Source: Methyloversatilis sp.
Lineage (GTDB): Bacteria; Pseudomonadota; Gammaproteobacteria; Burkholderiales; Rhodocyclaceae
Reading direction: 5' to 3'
Assembly (NCBI GenBank): GCA_017984755.1
Contig: JAGNYW010000020.1
Location: 1 to 50,266 of the forward strand
Length of the DNA stretch: 50,266 nucleotides
The notes below the pieces were generated by a model. It made no database searches. It saw nothing but the letters and a program-made list of their open reading frames with translations, and was not told where the DNA came from. The translations under genes and the position numbers were made by a program. Of the stretch, positions 17,310 to 26,415 are shown piece after piece; position 1 is the first letter of the stretch, and the number at the start of each line of letters is the position of its first letter.

Positions 17310-18044
17310 TCAGAGGTCCTGTAATTCGATGAATACGCGCCGCGTGCGCAGCTCCTGCCCCTGCAGGTAATGAGCGATCAGCGCACGCATCAGTGATTTC
17401 GCCAGCCGGGCGACCTGCGGGTCCCTGTAGTCATCGGCGGCGATCGCCAGCGCCTGGGCGCCGGCAAGACAGACTTCATTATGTCCGGCTGCGTCACCCG
17501 GCAGCAAACCCTGATCCGGTCGATACACATAGTCGGCCCTGGTATCGATCGCCTCGCCATGTGCGTCGAAATCAAGGGTCAGCCCGTAGCCGAGTTCGCG
17601 CAGCAGGGCTTTCTCGAAGCGGCGCAGCAGCACTTCATGCTGCGTCGTGTCGGTCGGTGCGAGCGCCAGCCTCTGCAGCGTGTCCGCGTACAGATCGAAC
17701 AGCGCCGGGTGTGCGTCTTCGCGCGCCAGCAACCGCTGCAGCAATTCGTTCAGGTAATACCCGAGCAGCAACCGCGGGCCGGCGAGCATGGGCCATGCGC
17801 GCTGCCACTCGGCGCGCGCCAGCGTGCGCAGCTCGCCCGCGCCGAACCAGCCCAGCTCCAGCGGCTGGAATTCGACCAGCACGCCGCGCAGGGCCGCACG
17901 CGGACGCTTGGCGCCGCGCGCCACGAGACCGATGCGGCCGTGGTCGCGACTGAACACGTCGACCACCAGACTGGTTTCGCGGTAGGGATGGGCCTGCAGC
18001 AGGAATGCGGACGCGCCATCGACCCGCTGCTTGCCCGACGTCAC
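17310..18044 (-). CDS. recO: DNA repair protein RecO
   Basis: RecO loads RecA at gaps together with RecR. The product of 244 residues from the GTG at 18044 matches the usual length (242 in E. coli). That GTG follows GAAGG at proper spacing, while the GTG at 18074 has no ribosome site. The N-terminal OB fold is seen in AFLLQAHPYRETSLVVDVFSRDHGRIGLVARGA-like sequence (only key blocks cited), followed by a helical domain ending in ALIAHYLQGQELRTRRVF. It sits 58 bases after era and 3 bases before pdxJ, inside the conserved rnc-era-recO cluster. Confidence 0.93.
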   Translation of the reverse strand: MTSGKQRVDGASAFLLQAHPYRETSLVVDVFSRDHGRIGLVARGAKRPRAALRGVLVEFQPLELGWFGAGELRTLARAEWQRAWPMLAGPRLLLGYYLNELLQRLLAREDAHPALFDLYADTLQRLALAPTDTTQHEVLLRRFEKALLRELGYGLTLDFDAHGEAIDTRADYVYRPDQGLLPGDAAGHNEVCLAGAQALAIAADDYRDPQVARLAKSLMRALIAHYLQGQELRTRRVFIELQDL

Positions 18045-18102
18045 TGAGCCGCCTTCGGGCAACCGCGCGGGCACTGCGCTGCAACAGGCTTACCCGGCCC
18101 GC

Positions 18103-18993
18103 TCATGGCTCGAAGCCAAGGCTCTTGAGGGCGCGTTCGTCGTCGGCCCAGCCGCTGCGGACCTTCACGTGCAGTTCCAGGAAGACTTTCGTGCCGAACA
18201 CCTTTTCCATGTCGAGCCGCGCCGCCGTGCCGACGGTCTTGAGCACCTCGCCGTTGCGGCCGATCACGATGCCCTTGTGCGCCTCGCGGCTGACGATGAC
18301 GCAGGCGGCTATCCTGCGCAGCGAATCCTCGGCTTCGAAGCGCTCGATCTCGACCGCGAGGCCGTAGGGCAACTCGTCGCCCAGGTGGCGGAACAGTTTC
18401 TCGCGGATGTATTCCGCAGCAAGGAAACGTTCGCTGCGATCGGTGAAGTCGTCGGCGTCGAACATGGCCTGACCTTCCGGCAGCAGGCCGCCGGCCACCT
18501 TCATCAGGGCCTCGAGACCATCACCGCGCTGCGCACTGACCGGCAGGATGGCGTGGAAGTCGTGCAGCTTCGCGATGCGTTCGACGAAAGGCAGCAGCTT
18601 CGCACGGTCACCCGCCTTGTCGGTCTTGTTCAGCAGCAGCAGCACCGGCCGGTCTTTCGGCAGCAGCGCGATCACTTCTTCGTCGGCTTCAGTCAGCTTG
18701 CCCGCTTCGATCACGAACAGGATCACGTCGACATCGGCCAGCGCCTGCGTGACCGAGCGGTTCATCACGCGGTTGAGTGCGTTGCGATGCTTGGTCTGGA
18801 AGCCCGGCGTGTCGACGAAAACGAACTGGTGCGTGTCGCGCGTGAGCACGCCGTGTATGCGGTGGCGTGTGGTCTGCGCCTTGGCGGAGGTGATGCTCAC
18901 CTTCTGGCCGATCAGGCGGTTCATCAACGTCGATTTGCCGACGTTGGGTCGCCCTACGATGGCCATGAAGCCGCAGTGCGTGATGTCGGTCAT
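18103..18993 (-). CDS. era: GTPase Era
   Basis: Era binds the 3' end of 16S rRNA and helps mature the 30S subunit. The 296-residue protein has the G1 motif GRPNVGKS (14-21), DTPGF for G3, LNKTDK for G4, and a C-terminal KH domain with the GRNGEVLKTVG loop. The ATG at 18993 overlaps the rnc TGA (ATGA). The rnc-era pair is conserved across bacteria and links rRNA cleavage with subunit assembly. Confidence 0.97.
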   Translation of the reverse strand: MTDITHCGFMAIVGRPNVGKSTLMNRLIGQKVSITSAKAQTTRHRIHGVLTRDTHQFVFVDTPGFQTKHRNALNRVMNRSVTQALADVDVILFVIEAGKLTEADEEVIALLPKDRPVLLLLNKTDKAGDRAKLLPFVERIAKLHDFHAILPVSAQRGDGLEALMKVAGGLLPEGQAMFDADDFTDRSERFLAAEYIREKLFRHLGDELPYGLAVEIERFEAEDSLRRIAACVIVSREAHKGIVIGRNGEVLKTVGTAARLDMEKVFGTKVFLELHVKVRSGWADDERALKSLGFEP

Positions 18994-19667
18994 GTCTGTC
19001 CCTGCAAGTGTTCGAGCGCCAGCGCGGCGGCGGCCTGTTCGGCGTGACGCCGGTTGCTGCCCTCGCCTTCGGTGACGATGCCCAGCACGTCGATCCGGCA
19101 GCGCGCACGGAACGCCTGGGCATGCGCGGCGCCGGTCACGGCGCTGATTTCGTAGGCGGGCAGCGGCTTGTGCCGCGCCTGCAGCCATTCCTGAAGCGCA
19201 GTCTTGGGGTCACGCGAGTCGGTGGCGGGGTTCAATCCGCTCAGCCGGTCACCGAACAGGCGGGCCACCGTCTGTCGTGCGGCAGCGTAGCCGGCATCGA
19301 GAAACACCGCACCGATCAGCGCTTCCAGCGCATCGGCGAGAATCGACGGGCGCGTGCGGCCGCCGGTCTTGACCTCGCCGTCGCCCAGCCGCAGCGCGCT
19401 GCCGAGATCGAGTTCGCCCGCCATGTCGGCCAGCGTGCCCTGCTTGACGAGATTGGCACGGAGCCGCGACAGCACGCCTTCCGGCAGTTCGGGAAAGCGC
19501 TCGCACAGCAGGTCCGACGCGATGCAGTCGAGCACCGCGTCGCCGAGGAACTCGAAACGTTCGTTGTGGGTGGCGGAGAAACTGCGGTGAGTCAGTGCCT
19601 GTTCAAGCAATGCGCGTGAAGAGAAGGCATGCCCGAGCCCGCGCTGGATCCGCTCGGCGGTGGTCAC
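18990..19667 (-). CDS. rnc: Ribonuclease III
   Basis: RNase III cuts double-stranded RNA, including the rRNA precursor. The 225-residue protein has the signature ERFEFLGDAVL (36-46) with catalytic acidic residues, a second catalytic block DALEALIGAVFLDAG, and a C-terminal double-stranded RNA-binding domain (DPKTALQEWLQ to the end). I chose the GTG at 19667, just after the stop of the DUF4845 gene, because the resulting protein matches the E. coli length (226); earlier in-frame starts would add sequence within the previous gene. Confidence 0.95.
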   Translation of the reverse strand: MTTAERIQRGLGHAFSSRALLEQALTHRSFSATHNERFEFLGDAVLDCIASDLLCERFPELPEGVLSRLRANLVKQGTLADMAGELDLGSALRLGDGEVKTGGRTRPSILADALEALIGAVFLDAGYAAARQTVARLFGDRLSGLNPATDSRDPKTALQEWLQARHKPLPAYEISAVTGAAHAQAFRARCRIDVLGIVTEGEGSNRRHAEQAAAALALEHLQGQT

Positions 19668-19672
19668 GTAGA

Positions 19673-20038
19673 TCAGTTCGCCCCCGAGGCCGACCCTTCG
19701 AATTCGAACAGGATGCTCACCGGACCCCACATGTGCACCTTGCGGGTGTAGGCGAAGGAAATGTCCACGCCCTTGGAGTCCTTGATGATGTCGAGGTCCT
19801 GCGGACCAACGCTCGACATTTCATCCATGATCGATCGCTTGGCGTAGGCGTTGCGATAGTCCGCGACCGTACCGCCCTTGACCTCGCCGCTCTTCACGAT
19901 GGCGTTCACGTTCTTGAGGATCGTGTAGTACTCGATGACCGCAGGTATGGTCTTCATGCCGAGCACCAGCACGAGACCGAGCGCGGCGGCCAGAAAGAGG
20001 AAACCAACGAGGCTGAGACCGGTTTGATTGCGCTGCAT
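19673..20038 (-). CDS. DUF4845 small membrane protein between lepB and rnc
   Basis: The 121-residue protein has one N-terminal transmembrane segment (LSLVGFLFLAAALGLVLVLG) after a short polar start, then a periplasmic-facing mixed domain. Its place between lepB and rnc is typical of DUF4845 proteins in beta- and gammaproteobacteria; no function is established that I know of. The N-terminal motif QTGLSLVGF resembles a pilin-type prepilin N-terminus, but the gene lies in no pilus context. AAGGGGAG precedes two adjacent ATG codons at 20041 and 20038; I chose the second, and an earlier ATG at 20053 is possible. Confidence 0.85.
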   Translation of the reverse strand: MQRNQTGLSLVGFLFLAAALGLVLVLGMKTIPAVIEYYTILKNVNAIVKSGEVKGGTVADYRNAYAKRSIMDEMSSVGPQDLDIIKDSKGVDISFAYTRKVHMWGPVSILFEFEGSASGAN

Positions 20039-20064
20039 CATTCTCCCCTTCATGTTCCGGCCGC

Positions 20065-20877
20065 TTACCTGAAGCTGCCGATCCGGCCGAAGTCGATACC
20101 CTTCGGCGGAATGATCGTGTCGGCGTGGAACCAGATGAAAAACGCCTTGCCGACGATGTTCCGCTCCGGGACGAAGCCCCAGACGCGGCTGTCCGCGCTC
20201 TGATCCCGGTTGTCGCCCAGCACCAGATAATGGCCGGCCGGCACTTCGCAGCGAACCCCTTCGCGATTGTAGACACAGTTCTCGCGGCCCGGAAAATCGA
20301 AGGCCATCGGCACGTCGGGCCTCGCGTCGCGGTCGTTCAGGATGGAATGCTGCACCTCGCCCAGCGTCTCGCTGAAGCGGTTCGAGTAATACGCGCGCTC
20401 GGAGTGGAAGTAGTCTTCGGCCGGCTGCAGCGGCACCGCCACGCCATTGATCGACAGCCGCTTGTTTTCGTACGACACGGTGTCCCCCGGCAATCCGACC
20501 ACGCGCTTGATGTAATCGATCGACGGGTCGGCCGGGTAACGGAAAACCATCACATCACCGCGCTGCGGATCGTTCATCGGAATGATCTTGTCATGCAGCA
20601 CCGGCAGCCGCAGGCCGTAGGTGAATTTGTTCACCAGGATGAAGTCGCCGACCAGCAGCGTCGGAATCATCGAACCCGACGGAATGCGGAAGGGTTCCAC
20701 TACGAAGCTGCGCAGCGTGAACACCACGATGATGACCGGGAAGAAGCTGGCCCCGTATTCCACCCACCATGGCTCGGGTTCGCCCGCAGCGCGCTTGCGT
20801 GCGAACACCATCCGGTCGAGCGCCCACAGGATGCCGGTGAGCACGCACAGCACAAACAGAATCAGCGCAAAGTTCAA
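20065..20877 (-). CDS. lepB: Signal peptidase I
   Basis: LepB cleaves signal peptides of exported proteins at the outer face of the inner membrane. The 270-residue protein has two N-terminal membrane segments (about 2-22 and 45-60), the serine block PSGSM with Ser69, and the lysine block YIKRVVGLPGD with Lys124 as general base. The GDNRDQSADSR box (family box E) is near the C-terminus. It starts 18 bases after lepA, the conserved lepA-lepB arrangement. Confidence 0.96.
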   Translation of the reverse strand: MNFALILFVLCVLTGILWALDRMVFARKRAAGEPEPWWVEYGASFFPVIIVVFTLRSFVVEPFRIPSGSMIPTLLVGDFILVNKFTYGLRLPVLHDKIIPMNDPQRGDVMVFRYPADPSIDYIKRVVGLPGDTVSYENKRLSINGVAVPLQPAEDYFHSERAYYSNRFSETLGEVQHSILNDRDARPDVPMAFDFPGRENCVYNREGVRCEVPAGHYLVLGDNRDQSADSRVWGFVPERNIVGKAFFIWFHADTIIPPKGIDFGRIGSFR

Positions 20878-20895
20878 GATTCAGGTCCCGTCGTT

Positions 20896-22689
20896 TTATT
20901 TTTCGTCGACACGCAGCACGGCAAGGAAGGCTTCCTGCGGAATTTCCACATTTCCCACCTGCTTCATGCGCTTCTTGCCGGCCTTCTGCTTCTCCAGCAG
21001 CTTCTTCTTTCGCGTTATGTCGCCGCCGTAGCACTTGGCGAGCACATTCTTGCGCAGTGCCTTGATCGTTTCACGCGCGATGATGTGCGCGCCGATGGCC
21101 GCCTGAATCGGTACGTCGAACATCTGGCGCGGAATCAGTTCGCGCATCTTCGCCGCAACCTCGCGGCCACGGAACTGCGCATTCGCACGATGCACGATGA
21201 CCGACAGCGCGTCGACCTTCTCGCCGGCCACCATCAGGTCGAGCTTCACCACATCGGCGGCGCGGTATTCCTTGAACTCGTAGTCGAGCGAGGCATAGCC
21301 GCGCGACACCGACTTGAGCTTGTCGAAGAAATCGAACACGACTTCGGCCATCGGCAGGTCGTAGGTCAGCTGAACCTGGCGCCCGTGATACAGCATGTTC
21401 ACCTGCTGGCCGCGTTTCTGTTCGCACAGCGTGATGACCGCACCCAGATATTCCTGCGGCAGGAAGATGACCGCCTTGATGATGGGCTCGCGGATTTCCG
21501 TCGTCTTCGACGGATCCGGCAGCTTGGCCGGATTTTCCACCATGACGATGCTGCCGTCGCTCATCAGCACTTCATAGACCACGGTCGGCGCCGTCGTGAT
21601 GAGATCCATGTCGAACTCGCGCTCGAGCCGCTCCTGCACGATTTCCATGTGCAGCATGCCGAGGAAGCCGCAGCGGAAACCGAAACCCAGGGCCTGCGAT
21701 ACTTCGGGTTCGTACTGCAGCGAGGCATCGTTCAGCTTGAGTTTTTCCAGCGACTCGCGCAGCTGGTCGTATTCGCTCGCTTCGACCGGATACAGGCCGG
21801 CGAACACCTGCGGCTTGATTTCCTTGAAGCCGGGCAGCGGCTCCGGCGCGCGGCGATCCGCCAGCGTGATCGTGTCGCCGACCTTGGCCGCCTTCAGTTC
21901 CTTCAGGCCGCAGATGACGAAACCCACCTCGCCCGCCGACAGGCTTTCGCGCTGCACCGACTTGGGCGTGAACACGCCGACCTGATCGACCTGATACTGC
22001 GCGCCGGTCGACATGAACAGCATCTTGTCCTTGGGTTTGAGCGCGCCATCGACCACGCGCACCAGCATCACGACGCCGACGTAGTTGTCGAACCAGGAAT
22101 CGATGATGAGGGCCTTGAGGGCCGCCGCCGGATCGCCTTTCGGCGGGGGAATGCGCACGACGATCATTTCGAGGATGTCGTCGATGCCCAGACCGGTCTT
22201 GGCGGAACACTGGATCGCATCGGTCGCGTCGATGCCGATGACGTCCTCGATCTCCTGCCGCGCGTTCTCCGGATCGGCCTGCGGCAGATCTATCTTGTTC
22301 AGCACCGGCACCACTTCCACGCCCAGATCCAGCGCGGTGTAGCAGTTGGCCACCGTCTGCGCCTCGACGCCCTGCGACGCATCGACCACGAGCAGTGCAC
22401 CTTCGCAGGCCGACAGCGAGCGGCTGACTTCATAGGAGAAGTCGACGTGACCCGGAGTGTCGATCAGATTGAACTGATAGATCTGACCGTCCTTTGCCTT
22501 GTAGCGCAGCGCCGCGGTCTGCGCCTTGATCGTGATGCCGCGCTCACGCTCCAGATCCATCGAGTCGAGCACCTGCGCCTCCATTTCACGGTCCGACAGC
22601 CCGCCGCACCGCTGGATCAGTCGATCCGCGAGCGTGGACTTGCCGTGGTCAATGTGGGCAATGATGGAAAAATTTCGGATGTGCTGCAT
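20896..22689 (-). CDS. lepA: Elongation factor 4 (LepA), translational GTPase
   Basis: EF4 binds ribosomes and affects translation under stress and initiation complex assembly. The 597-residue protein has the P-loop AHIDHGKS, the switch region [18 protein letters not shown], and NKIDLP, followed by the EF-G-like domains and the LepA-specific C-terminal domain (ending with a basic [19 protein letters not shown]-type stretch). The ATG at 22689 gives [17 protein letters not shown], the standard start. No Shine-Dalgarno is visible before it, and a terminator-like hairpin lies only about 22 bases upstream, so its expression may depend on readthrough or on an internal promoter. Confidence 0.97.
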   Translation of the reverse strand: MQHIRNFSIIAHIDHGKSTLADRLIQRCGGLSDREMEAQVLDSMDLERERGITIKAQTAALRYKAKDGQIYQFNLIDTPGHVDFSYEVSRSLSACEGALLVVDASQGVEAQTVANCYTALDLGVEVVPVLNKIDLPQADPENARQEIEDVIGIDATDAIQCSAKTGLGIDDILEMIVVRIPPPKGDPAAALKALIIDSWFDNYVGVVMLVRVVDGALKPKDKMLFMSTGAQYQVDQVGVFTPKSVQRESLSAGEVGFVICGLKELKAAKVGDTITLADRRAPEPLPGFKEIKPQVFAGLYPVEASEYDQLRESLEKLKLNDASLQYEPEVSQALGFGFRCGFLGMLHMEIVQERLEREFDMDLITTAPTVVYEVLMSDGSIVMVENPAKLPDPSKTTEIREPIIKAVIFLPQEYLGAVITLCEQKRGQQVNMLYHGRQVQLTYDLPMAEVVFDFFDKLKSVSRGYASLDYEFKEYRAADVVKLDLMVAGEKVDALSVIVHRANAQFRGREVAAKMRELIPRQMFDVPIQAAIGAHIIARETIKALRKNVLAKCYGGDITRKKKLLEKQKAGKKRMKQVGNVEIPQEAFLAVLRVDEK

Positions 22690-22711
22690 CGTCGGAATGG
22701 GAACGGGAATG

Positions 22712-22737
22712 AAAAAGGGTGCCCTGGCAGCACCCTT
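22712..22737 (-). terminator. Terminator-like hairpin between the glutaredoxin gene and lepA
   Basis: An 8-bp stem (AAGGGTGC/GCACCCTT at 22715-22722 and 22730-22737) with a 7-base loop is followed on the minus strand by a short T-run. It lies just after the glutaredoxin stop and just before lepA, so it could separate the stress-response genes from lepA-lepB or act as an attenuator. Confidence 0.65.
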
Positions 22738-22761
22738 GTCTGGCAAGCCGGACTGGCGGAA

Positions 22762-23034
22762 TCAAGCTTGAGATTCTAGCAGATAGGCCTGCACTGCCTC
22801 TGCATCCAGGCGATGCCGGCACAATTCTCGCTGGCCGGCACAGAGCACGGGGATGTGCTCACCGTATGCATCTTCGAATTCAGGGTGCTCGTCGATGTCG
22901 ATTTCATGCACCGAAATGCCGTGCTGTTCGATCATCGGCAGCAATGCTTCCAGCAGGTCGTCGCACAGATGACACCAGCGGCGCAGGTAAAGCGTCAGCG
23001 CAGGGGGTGCCACCGCACCGATGTCATTTGCCAC
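22762..23034 (-). CDS. Glutaredoxin-like protein (DUF836 family)
   Basis: The 90-residue protein has the thioredoxin-like layout: LTLYLRRWCHLCDDL with a CHLC active site (Cys21 and Cys24), a central helix, and the cis-Pro segment HIPVLCAG. Families of this size and motif are annotated as glutaredoxin family or DUF836; a role in redox control is likely but the partner is unknown. It overlaps the 3' end of the MucD gene by 11 bases and has a terminator-like hairpin 25 bases beyond its stop. Confidence 0.88.
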   Translation of the reverse strand: MANDIGAVAPPALTLYLRRWCHLCDDLLEALLPMIEQHGISVHEIDIDEHPEFEDAYGEHIPVLCAGQRELCRHRLDAEAVQAYLLESQA

Positions 23035-24469
23035 TGCCGGCTTCCGACGGCGAGCGCAACGTAAGAAAGGTCTGGCTCTCGCCGCGGCGCACCAGCACCG
23101 TCAGCCCCACCTTCGGTTCGAGGCTGGACAGGATGCCATTGAACTGGTCCAGCGTGGCGACCGTGGTCTGGGAACCGCGCGCAATGACCGCCAGAATGAC
23201 GTCGCCGACGCGCAGATCGGAGCGCACACCACCGGTCACGTCCTCGACCCGCAGGCCGCCTTCGGTCTTCAGTTCGCGACGTTGCTGCGGCGTCAGCTCC
23301 GACAGCACAAGCCCGAGACGGTTGGCCTGCGGCCGCGCGCCCTGCTCCGCCCCGCTGCGACGCATACGGCGGGGATCCGCCTGTTCGTCGTTCAGTTCGG
23401 CGATCGTCACGCGCACGTCGCGCATCGCGCCGTTGCGCCAGATCTGCGCAGTCGAGGTGACGCCCGGTTTGGTGCCGCCGACCAGTCGCGGCAGATCGCC
23501 GGACGCTTCCACCGGCTTGCCATCGAAACGCAGGATCACGTCGCCGGGTTCGATGCCGGCGCGCTCGGCCGGGCCGCGCGGCTCGACTGAACTGACCAGA
23601 GCACCTTCGCTGCGCTTCATGCCGAACGAATCAGCCAGTTCCTTCGTGACCTCCTGGATCACCACACCGATGCGGCCGCGCTGCACCCGGCCGGTCGCGC
23701 GCAGTTGCGCCTGAATGTCCATCGCGACGTCGATCGGGATCGCGAACGACAGCCCCATGAATCCACCATTGCGGCTGTATATCTGGGAATTTATGCCGAT
23801 CACCTCGCCGCGCAGGTTGAACAGCGGGCCACCCGAGTTGCCCGGGTTGATCGCGACATCGGTCTGGATGAAAGGAACGAAGTTTTCCTGCGGCAGCGAC
23901 CGTCCCTTGGCAGACACGATGCCCGCCGTCACGGAACTTTCGAAACCGAAGGGCGAACCGATCGCGATGACCCACTCACCGACGCGCAGCCGCGACGGAT
24001 CGCCGAGCCGGACCACCGGAAGCCCGGTCGCATCGATCTTGAGCAGCGCCACGTCGGTCCGCTTGTCCGCGCCGATCACGCGGGCCTTGAACTCGCGCTT
24101 GTCGTTCAGCTTGACCGTAATTTCGTCGGCTTCATCCACGACATGCGCGTTGGTCAGCAGGTAGCCGTCGGACGACACGATGAAGCCGGAGCCGAGCGAC
24201 CGTGCATCCTGCGAGCCGGGCACACCCGGCTGCTGCGGAATGAAGCGCCGGAAGAAATCGAACATGGGATCATTTTCGTCGAGCCCCTCGGGCGCTCGCG
24301 GCGCGGCACGCACACTGACCTTCTGCGTCGTGCTGATATTGACCACCGCCTGACCCTGCTTCTCGGCCAGCTCCGAAAAGTCTGGAAGACTGCGGCCGGC
24401 CTGCGCCTCAGCCGACAGCGGGAGGGACAGGAAAAAGCAGGACAGCAGTACGGACAGGAATATCTTCAT
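23024..24469 (-). CDS. Periplasmic Do-type serine protease (DegP/MucD-like)
   Basis: The 481-residue protein has a signal peptide (MKIFLSVLLSCFFLSLPLSAEA), a trypsin-like domain with the triad in TNAHVVD (His), RTDVALLKID (Asp) and GNSGGPL (Ser212), and two PDZ domains (about 270-365 and 385-480), the first with a carboxylate-binding GRIGVVIQ-type loop. Such enzymes degrade misfolded envelope proteins and, in Pseudomonas, MucD belongs to the sigma-E (AlgU) operon. Here too it follows rpoE-rseA-rseB-rseC, which supports the MucD reading. The start at 24469 is the first ATG giving a clean signal peptide. Confidence 0.95.
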   Translation of the reverse strand: MKIFLSVLLSCFFLSLPLSAEAQAGRSLPDFSELAEKQGQAVVNISTTQKVSVRAAPRAPEGLDENDPMFDFFRRFIPQQPGVPGSQDARSLGSGFIVSSDGYLLTNAHVVDEADEITVKLNDKREFKARVIGADKRTDVALLKIDATGLPVVRLGDPSRLRVGEWVIAIGSPFGFESSVTAGIVSAKGRSLPQENFVPFIQTDVAINPGNSGGPLFNLRGEVIGINSQIYSRNGGFMGLSFAIPIDVAMDIQAQLRATGRVQRGRIGVVIQEVTKELADSFGMKRSEGALVSSVEPRGPAERAGIEPGDVILRFDGKPVEASGDLPRLVGGTKPGVTSTAQIWRNGAMRDVRVTIAELNDEQADPRRMRRSGAEQGARPQANRLGLVLSELTPQQRRELKTEGGLRVEDVTGGVRSDLRVGDVILAVIARGSQTTVATLDQFNGILSSLEPKVGLTVLVRRGESQTFLTLRSPSEAGSGK

Positions 24470-24480
24470 GGATCGAACGT

Positions 24481-24894
24481 TCAGACGTGCTCGGATTTGG
24501 CTGCCAGCGACGGCAGCAGGGAAGGACGCGGACGTGCAAAGCGCAGCCAGATGATGGCGATGACCAACCCGATCGCTGCCCCGAGCGCCACCGACAGGTC
24601 CGAATCGTTGCCGAGCCAACCCGCGAGAAGTGCGCCGGAAAGCAAGGTGGCAACCGCCACGCCGTAGGACATCAGCGCCGCGAAGAACGAGGCCTGTTCG
24701 GGCGCCGAAACCAGGACCTCGTCGCCCACGGCAACGGGTCGGTCTGCCGGCAGCACATAGGTCGCCGGTCTAGCCGAACACGACATGCCGCAGCCGCCCG
24801 CATCGGCGCATCGGCCGCAACCACTGCTGCGCATGATTTCGACCCAGGCAAGACCGCCCTCGACACGTTGCACGCGTCCCTGCCTGACATCCAT
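24481..24894 (-). CDS. rseC: SoxR-reducing/RseC-MucC family membrane protein
   Basis: The 137-residue protein begins with a short cytoplasmic region containing a cysteine cluster (CGRCADAGGCGMSC, residues 26-39), followed by two membrane segments (about 73-90 and 100-117) and a basic C-terminus. RseC/MucC proteins modulate sigma-E signalling, and a related protein is part of the SoxR-reducing complex. Its ATG overlaps the rseB stop by one base (TGATG). The neighbouring genes are rseB and mucD, matching the usual order. Confidence 0.92.
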   Translation of the reverse strand: MDVRQGRVQRVEGGLAWVEIMRSSGCGRCADAGGCGMSCSARPATYVLPADRPVAVGDEVLVSAPEQASFFAALMSYGVAVATLLSGALLAGWLGNDSDLSVALGAAIGLVIAIIWLRFARPRPSLLPSLAAKSEHV

Positions 24895-25865
24895 CAGCGA
24901 CGCTGCTCCACGCTGTCGACCATACGAAGAAGGCTGTGCGGCGGGACTTCACCGAGGGCGGTGACGACGAAGCCCGCCACGCGACGCTTGTGAACATTGA
25001 CCGCGCCGTGCTTCATCGGACCGATGAAACCGCCGTCTTCACGGCGATAAGGCTCCACGAACACAGATATCGCCGCAAGGCCGTCGGAAAAGACCATGTG
25101 CACCATTTCCGGCCGGTCGGGGCCGAGCGAACGCCGCACGCCGGCGACCTGATGGAAGCCGGGTACCGTGCTCTTCACGACCCAGCCCACGTCCACATTC
25201 TGTTCCGATGTCGTACTGGCGGAATGCACCTTCCAGCCGGTGGAAGTGGCAGCCAGCCGGGAACGTACGTCTTCGTCGCTCAGCGGCTCTCCGATCTTCA
25301 ACTGCGCGAAGGCGAACTGTTCGATCGGCTCGCCTCGCTCATTCACCATGCGCGCCTTCAGGAGCAGGCCACTGCGGGCCTCGATCCAGAACACGTAACC
25401 GTAACGGAAACCGTCTTTTGGTTCGAGCAGCACGGAATGTGCGTCGAAACCGGCGACGCGGCCCGACGGACCGAGCTTTATGGAGTAGAAATCGGTAAGC
25501 GCGCCGACCGCCTCCGGAAGCAGCGACGGAAAGGTCTTGCGCGACCCACGTCGATCCTCGATTACCACTTTTTCCTTCGGCAGATAACATCGCACTTCGT
25601 CATTGACGCGAACTACCTCGCGCGGACTGCCGTCCAGCACCTCGAGTCGTTCGACAGAATTGCCGGCAGCGTCCACGTGATGGGCGATATGCGACGTTTC
25701 CACACTGGTGCCACTCTGATATACGAAGGTGCCTGCATAGGACGTCTTTTCGGAAGCACTCACCGCTCGGCTGAGCATGCCAAGCGCTTCCGACTGCCCC
25801 TGTGCCCAGGTAGACATGCTGCACGCAAGTGCAGCAACCAGACAGACAGCTCTGAAGATCATCAA
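24894..25865 (-). CDS. rseB: Sigma-E regulatory protein RseB (MucB)
   Basis: RseB is a periplasmic protein that binds the anti-sigma factor RseA and shields it from proteolysis; it responds to lipopolysaccharide and lipoprotein defects. The 323-residue product has a signal peptide (MMIFRAVCLVAALACSMSTWA), the N-terminal LolA-like domain (SYAGTFVYQSG near residue 45) and a C-terminal domain with HMVFSDGLAAISVFVEP. The start overlaps the rseA stop (ATGA), implying coupled production of the two partners. Confidence 0.93.
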   Translation of the reverse strand: MMIFRAVCLVAALACSMSTWAQGQSEALGMLSRAVSASEKTSYAGTFVYQSGTSVETSHIAHHVDAAGNSVERLEVLDGSPREVVRVNDEVRCYLPKEKVVIEDRRGSRKTFPSLLPEAVGALTDFYSIKLGPSGRVAGFDAHSVLLEPKDGFRYGYVFWIEARSGLLLKARMVNERGEPIEQFAFAQLKIGEPLSDEDVRSRLAATSTGWKVHSASTTSEQNVDVGWVVKSTVPGFHQVAGVRRSLGPDRPEMVHMVFSDGLAAISVFVEPYRREDGGFIGPMKHGAVNVHKRRVAGFVVTALGEVPPHSLLRMVDSVEQRR

Positions 25866-26410
25866 CGTTCGTTGGTCTGGATGTCCGACACGCCGCGCGC
25901 ATAGAGCGCGACGCCCTGCATGCTGCCGGTAGGCGAATAACCGTGATGTGCCACAAGGTAAGCACGGAGCGGCGCGTGAGCCACCTGCTGTGCCATGACG
26001 ACCGGTGCTTCGACGGAAGCAGGTTCGGCCAGGACGACCTGAACGGATGCCGGCGGGGTGACCGCGGCAACCTGATGTTCACTGCCGGGCTGCATCAGGT
26101 CCAGACCGACCCAGCTGACCAGCGCCACCCCTGCAACCGCCGCAGCCGCGGACATCCAAGTGCTGCGGACGATCGACCTGCGTGGCAGCGCAGCCGGGGC
26201 AATCACAGTAGGTTCATCGTCGATGCGACTCATGACCGATGCAGTGAAATCCGCGCCCGGTCCGATATCGCCCCGCAGGGCGTCGCCTACCATCACGCGA
26301 AGCGCGAATTCGTCGCGCAGGTCACCGTCTGCATGCAGACGATCCAGCAGTTGCTGCGCCTGATGGTCATCGAGTTCGTCATCGATGAAGGCGCTCAGAT
26401 TTTCTTTCAT
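25862..26410 (-). CDS. rseA: Anti-sigma-E factor RseA
   Basis: The 182-residue protein starts with the cytoplasmic sigma-binding region (MKENLSAFIDDELDDHQAQQ), has one membrane segment at about 92-110 (AAAAVAGVALVSWVGLDL), and a periplasmic C-terminus. It holds RpoE inactive until DegS/RseP-type proteolysis. The ATG at 26410 follows GAGGTGG. It is 5 bases downstream of rpoE and overlaps rseB by 4 bases. The cognate site-1 and site-2 proteases are not in this window. Confidence 0.92.
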   Translation of the reverse strand: MKENLSAFIDDELDDHQAQQLLDRLHADGDLRDEFALRVMVGDALRGDIGPGADFTASVMSRIDDEPTVIAPAALPRRSIVRSTWMSAAAAVAGVALVSWVGLDLMQPGSEHQVAAVTPPASVQVVLAEPASVEAPVVMAQQVAHAPLRAYLVAHHGYSPTGSMQGVALYARGVSDIQTNER

Positions 26411-26415
26411 GCCTG

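Noticed and set aside
20125-22779. 884-codon open frame on the plus strand, antisense to lepB and lepA
   Set aside because: The protein is His/Arg/Asp-rich with no domain pattern, as expected for the antisense of high-GC genes; lepA and lepB on the other strand are certain.
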